From Nostoc sp. CHAB 5715 (GTDB taxonomy: Bacteria > Cyanobacteriota > Cyanobacteriia > Cyanobacteriales > Nostocaceae), in NCBI RefSeq assembly GCF_020829685.1, contig NZ_JAIVFR010000544.1, positions 1 through 5,191 on the forward strand: a stretch of 5,191 nt of DNA, in the 5' to 3' direction. Numbering within the stretch: position 1 is the stretch's first letter; each line of letters begins with the position of its first letter. Positions 4,699-5,191 of the stretch are shown in pieces. The position numbers and the translations under genes are program-made. The notes under the pieces were generated by a model. That model was not told where the DNA came from and made no database searches. It saw only the letters and a program-made list of their open reading frames with translations.

Positions 4699-4864
4699 AA
4701 GAGATGAGGGAGTGAGGGAGTGAGGGAGATGAGGGAGATGAGGGAGTGTGGGGAGTGTGGGGAGTGAGGGACAAGAATTAATGCCCAATGCCCAATGCCC
4801 AATGCCCAATGCCCAATGCCCAATGCCCAATGACTAATAACTAATGACAAATGACAAATGACAA
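4699..4864. other. natF-natG intercistronic spacer filled with repeats
   Basis: These 166 bp separate two genes expected to share a transcript. The first half (4701-4770) is a purine repeat with eight G-runs, followed by a short ACAAGAATT stretch; the second half (from 4780) is heptamer repeat reaching into the natG start codon. I see no terminator with a T-run and no gene. A minus-strand frame here encodes a GHWALGI heptapeptide repeat, a translation artefact of the heptamers. Confidence 0.75.
4701..4770 (+). repeat. Purine-rich G-run array with G-quadruplex potential
   Basis: Imperfect 8-9-bp units of the form GAGGGAGT, GAGGGAGAT and GTGGGGAGT give G-runs at 4708-4710, 4716-4718, 4724-4726, 4733-4735, 4742-4744, 4750-4753, 4759-4762 and 4768-4770. 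All seven gaps between runs are 5 or 6 nt, so any four consecutive runs satisfy the G3+N1-7 pattern and two quadruplexes could form at once. The Gs are on the coding strand, so the mRNA would carry them. Confidence 0.8.
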
Positions 4865-4870
4865 ATGACT
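4780..4870 (+). repeat. STRR heptamer block: 7x AATGCCC then 6x AATGACA-type
   Basis: Seven exact AATGCCC units (4780-4828) are followed in the same register by AATGACT, AATAACT, AATGACA three times and AATGACT (4829-4870), then the decayed AATTCTA. This is a short tandemly repeated repetitive sequence of the kind described in heterocystous cyanobacteria. The last full unit (4864-4870) contains the natG start codon (4865-4867). Confidence 0.95.
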
Positions 4871-5191
4871 AATTCTATATGGCGTGATGTCCGCTTTTGG
4901 AAGATTGTAGGGCAATTAGTTGCCGTATTTTTAGCAGCAGTTGTAGTAGTAATACTGTGGGGGAATCTCAAGCGCAATTTGCAGCAATTGGGTATCCCGT
5001 TTGGATTTGATTTTCTTAAGCAACAAGCATCTTTTGATATTGGCGAGACGCTGATTACCTACAAACCCACTGACACCTACAGTCATGCTTTGTGGGTGGG
5101 GTTAATTAACTCCTTGCGGGTGGCGATCGCAGGGATTTTTCTGACAACCATTGTAGGGGTAAGTGCTGGGATTGCCCGACTTTCTGACAAC
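4865..5191 (+). CDS. natG: Amino acid ABC transporter permease, NatG/AapQ type (5' part only)
   Basis: The first 109 codons of an inner-membrane permease of the polar amino acid (HisM-like) family are present; the right edge cuts the gene. The N-terminus reads MTNSIWRDVRFWKIVGQ, with TM1 at about 13-33. An extracytoplasmic stretch NLKRNLQQLGIPFGFDFL...FDIGETLITYKPTDTY (34-72) is typical of AapQ/NatG-type proteins, and TM2 (about 76-103, WVGLINSLRVAIAGIFLTTIVG) starts the transport domain. It would pair with a second permease and an ATPase to import what the upstream binding protein captures. ATG 4865 is the only reasonable start: an in-frame TGA lies at 4859-4861, and the nearby ATGs at 4879 and 4887 are out of frame. 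The start sits inside a heptamer repeat with no Shine-Dalgarno. The symbol rests on protein type and position after the natF-like gene. Confidence 0.88.
   Translation, partial: MTNSIWRDVRFWKIVGQLVAVFLAAVVVVILWGNLKRNLQQLGIPFGFDFLKQQASFDIGETLITYKPTDTYSHALWVGLINSLRVAIAGIFLTTIVGVSAGIARLSDN

Noticed and set aside
4633..4830. A minus-strand frame encoding GHWALGI peptide repeats
   Set aside because: The peptide repeat is simply the translation of the AATGCCC heptamer array, and its tail enters natF antisense. Such frames are common annotation artefacts in Nostoc-type genomes.
4780..4870. The tandem array as a possible CRISPR
   Set aside because: Units are 7 bp and directly abutting, with no unique spacers, so it is a simple tandem repeat.

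Overview
The window comes from a filamentous, probably heterocyst-forming cyanobacterium (order Nostocales, Nostoc/Anabaena-like). Three things point there: eight copies of the HIP1 octamer GCGATCGC in 5.2 kb, heptanucleotide tandem repeats (STRR type) in the gaps between genes, and gene families that are cyanobacterial or best known from Nostoc. The sequence is moderately AT-rich. I found no transposase, phage gene, tRNA, rRNA or CRISPR array.

Layout from left to right: (1) on the minus strand, running off the left edge, a protein fusing an N-terminal STAS (anti-anti-sigma-like) domain to a bacterial sugar-phosphate transferase; (2) divergent from it, a complete plus-strand queE (radical SAM 7-carboxy-7-deazaguanine synthase); (3) a 244-bp convergent gap with heptamer repeats, a GC hairpin and a duplicated 26-bp palindromic repeat that reaches into the next stop codon; (4) two minus-strand genes 77 bp apart, a YbjN-like protein and, downstream of it, a DUF3318-type membrane protein; (5) a 176-bp divergent gap with a perfect TGTA-N8-TACA NtcA-type box; (6) on the plus strand, a lipoprotein substrate-binding protein of the AapJ/NatF type, then a 166-bp repeat-filled spacer, then the start of the matching ABC permease (NatG type), cut by the right edge.

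The order and strands (-,+,-,-,+,+) fit what I remember of the Nostoc PCC 7120 chromosome around all4160 to alr4165. There alr4164/alr4165 are natF/natG of the N-II amino acid uptake system, and all4160 is a predicted glycosyl transferase needed for heterocyst envelope polysaccharide. If this is the orthologous segment, it links an envelope-polysaccharide enzyme and a nitrogen-related transporter, but I recalled the locus tags and could not check them.

The coding content is mostly recognisable. The unusual signals lie between genes. The natF-natG spacer carries eight evenly spaced G-runs (tandem G-quadruplex potential) followed by 13 heptamers, the last of which contains the natG start codon. 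The palindromic repeat supplies two bases of the DUF3318 stop codon. I see no clearly undescribed multi-gene system.
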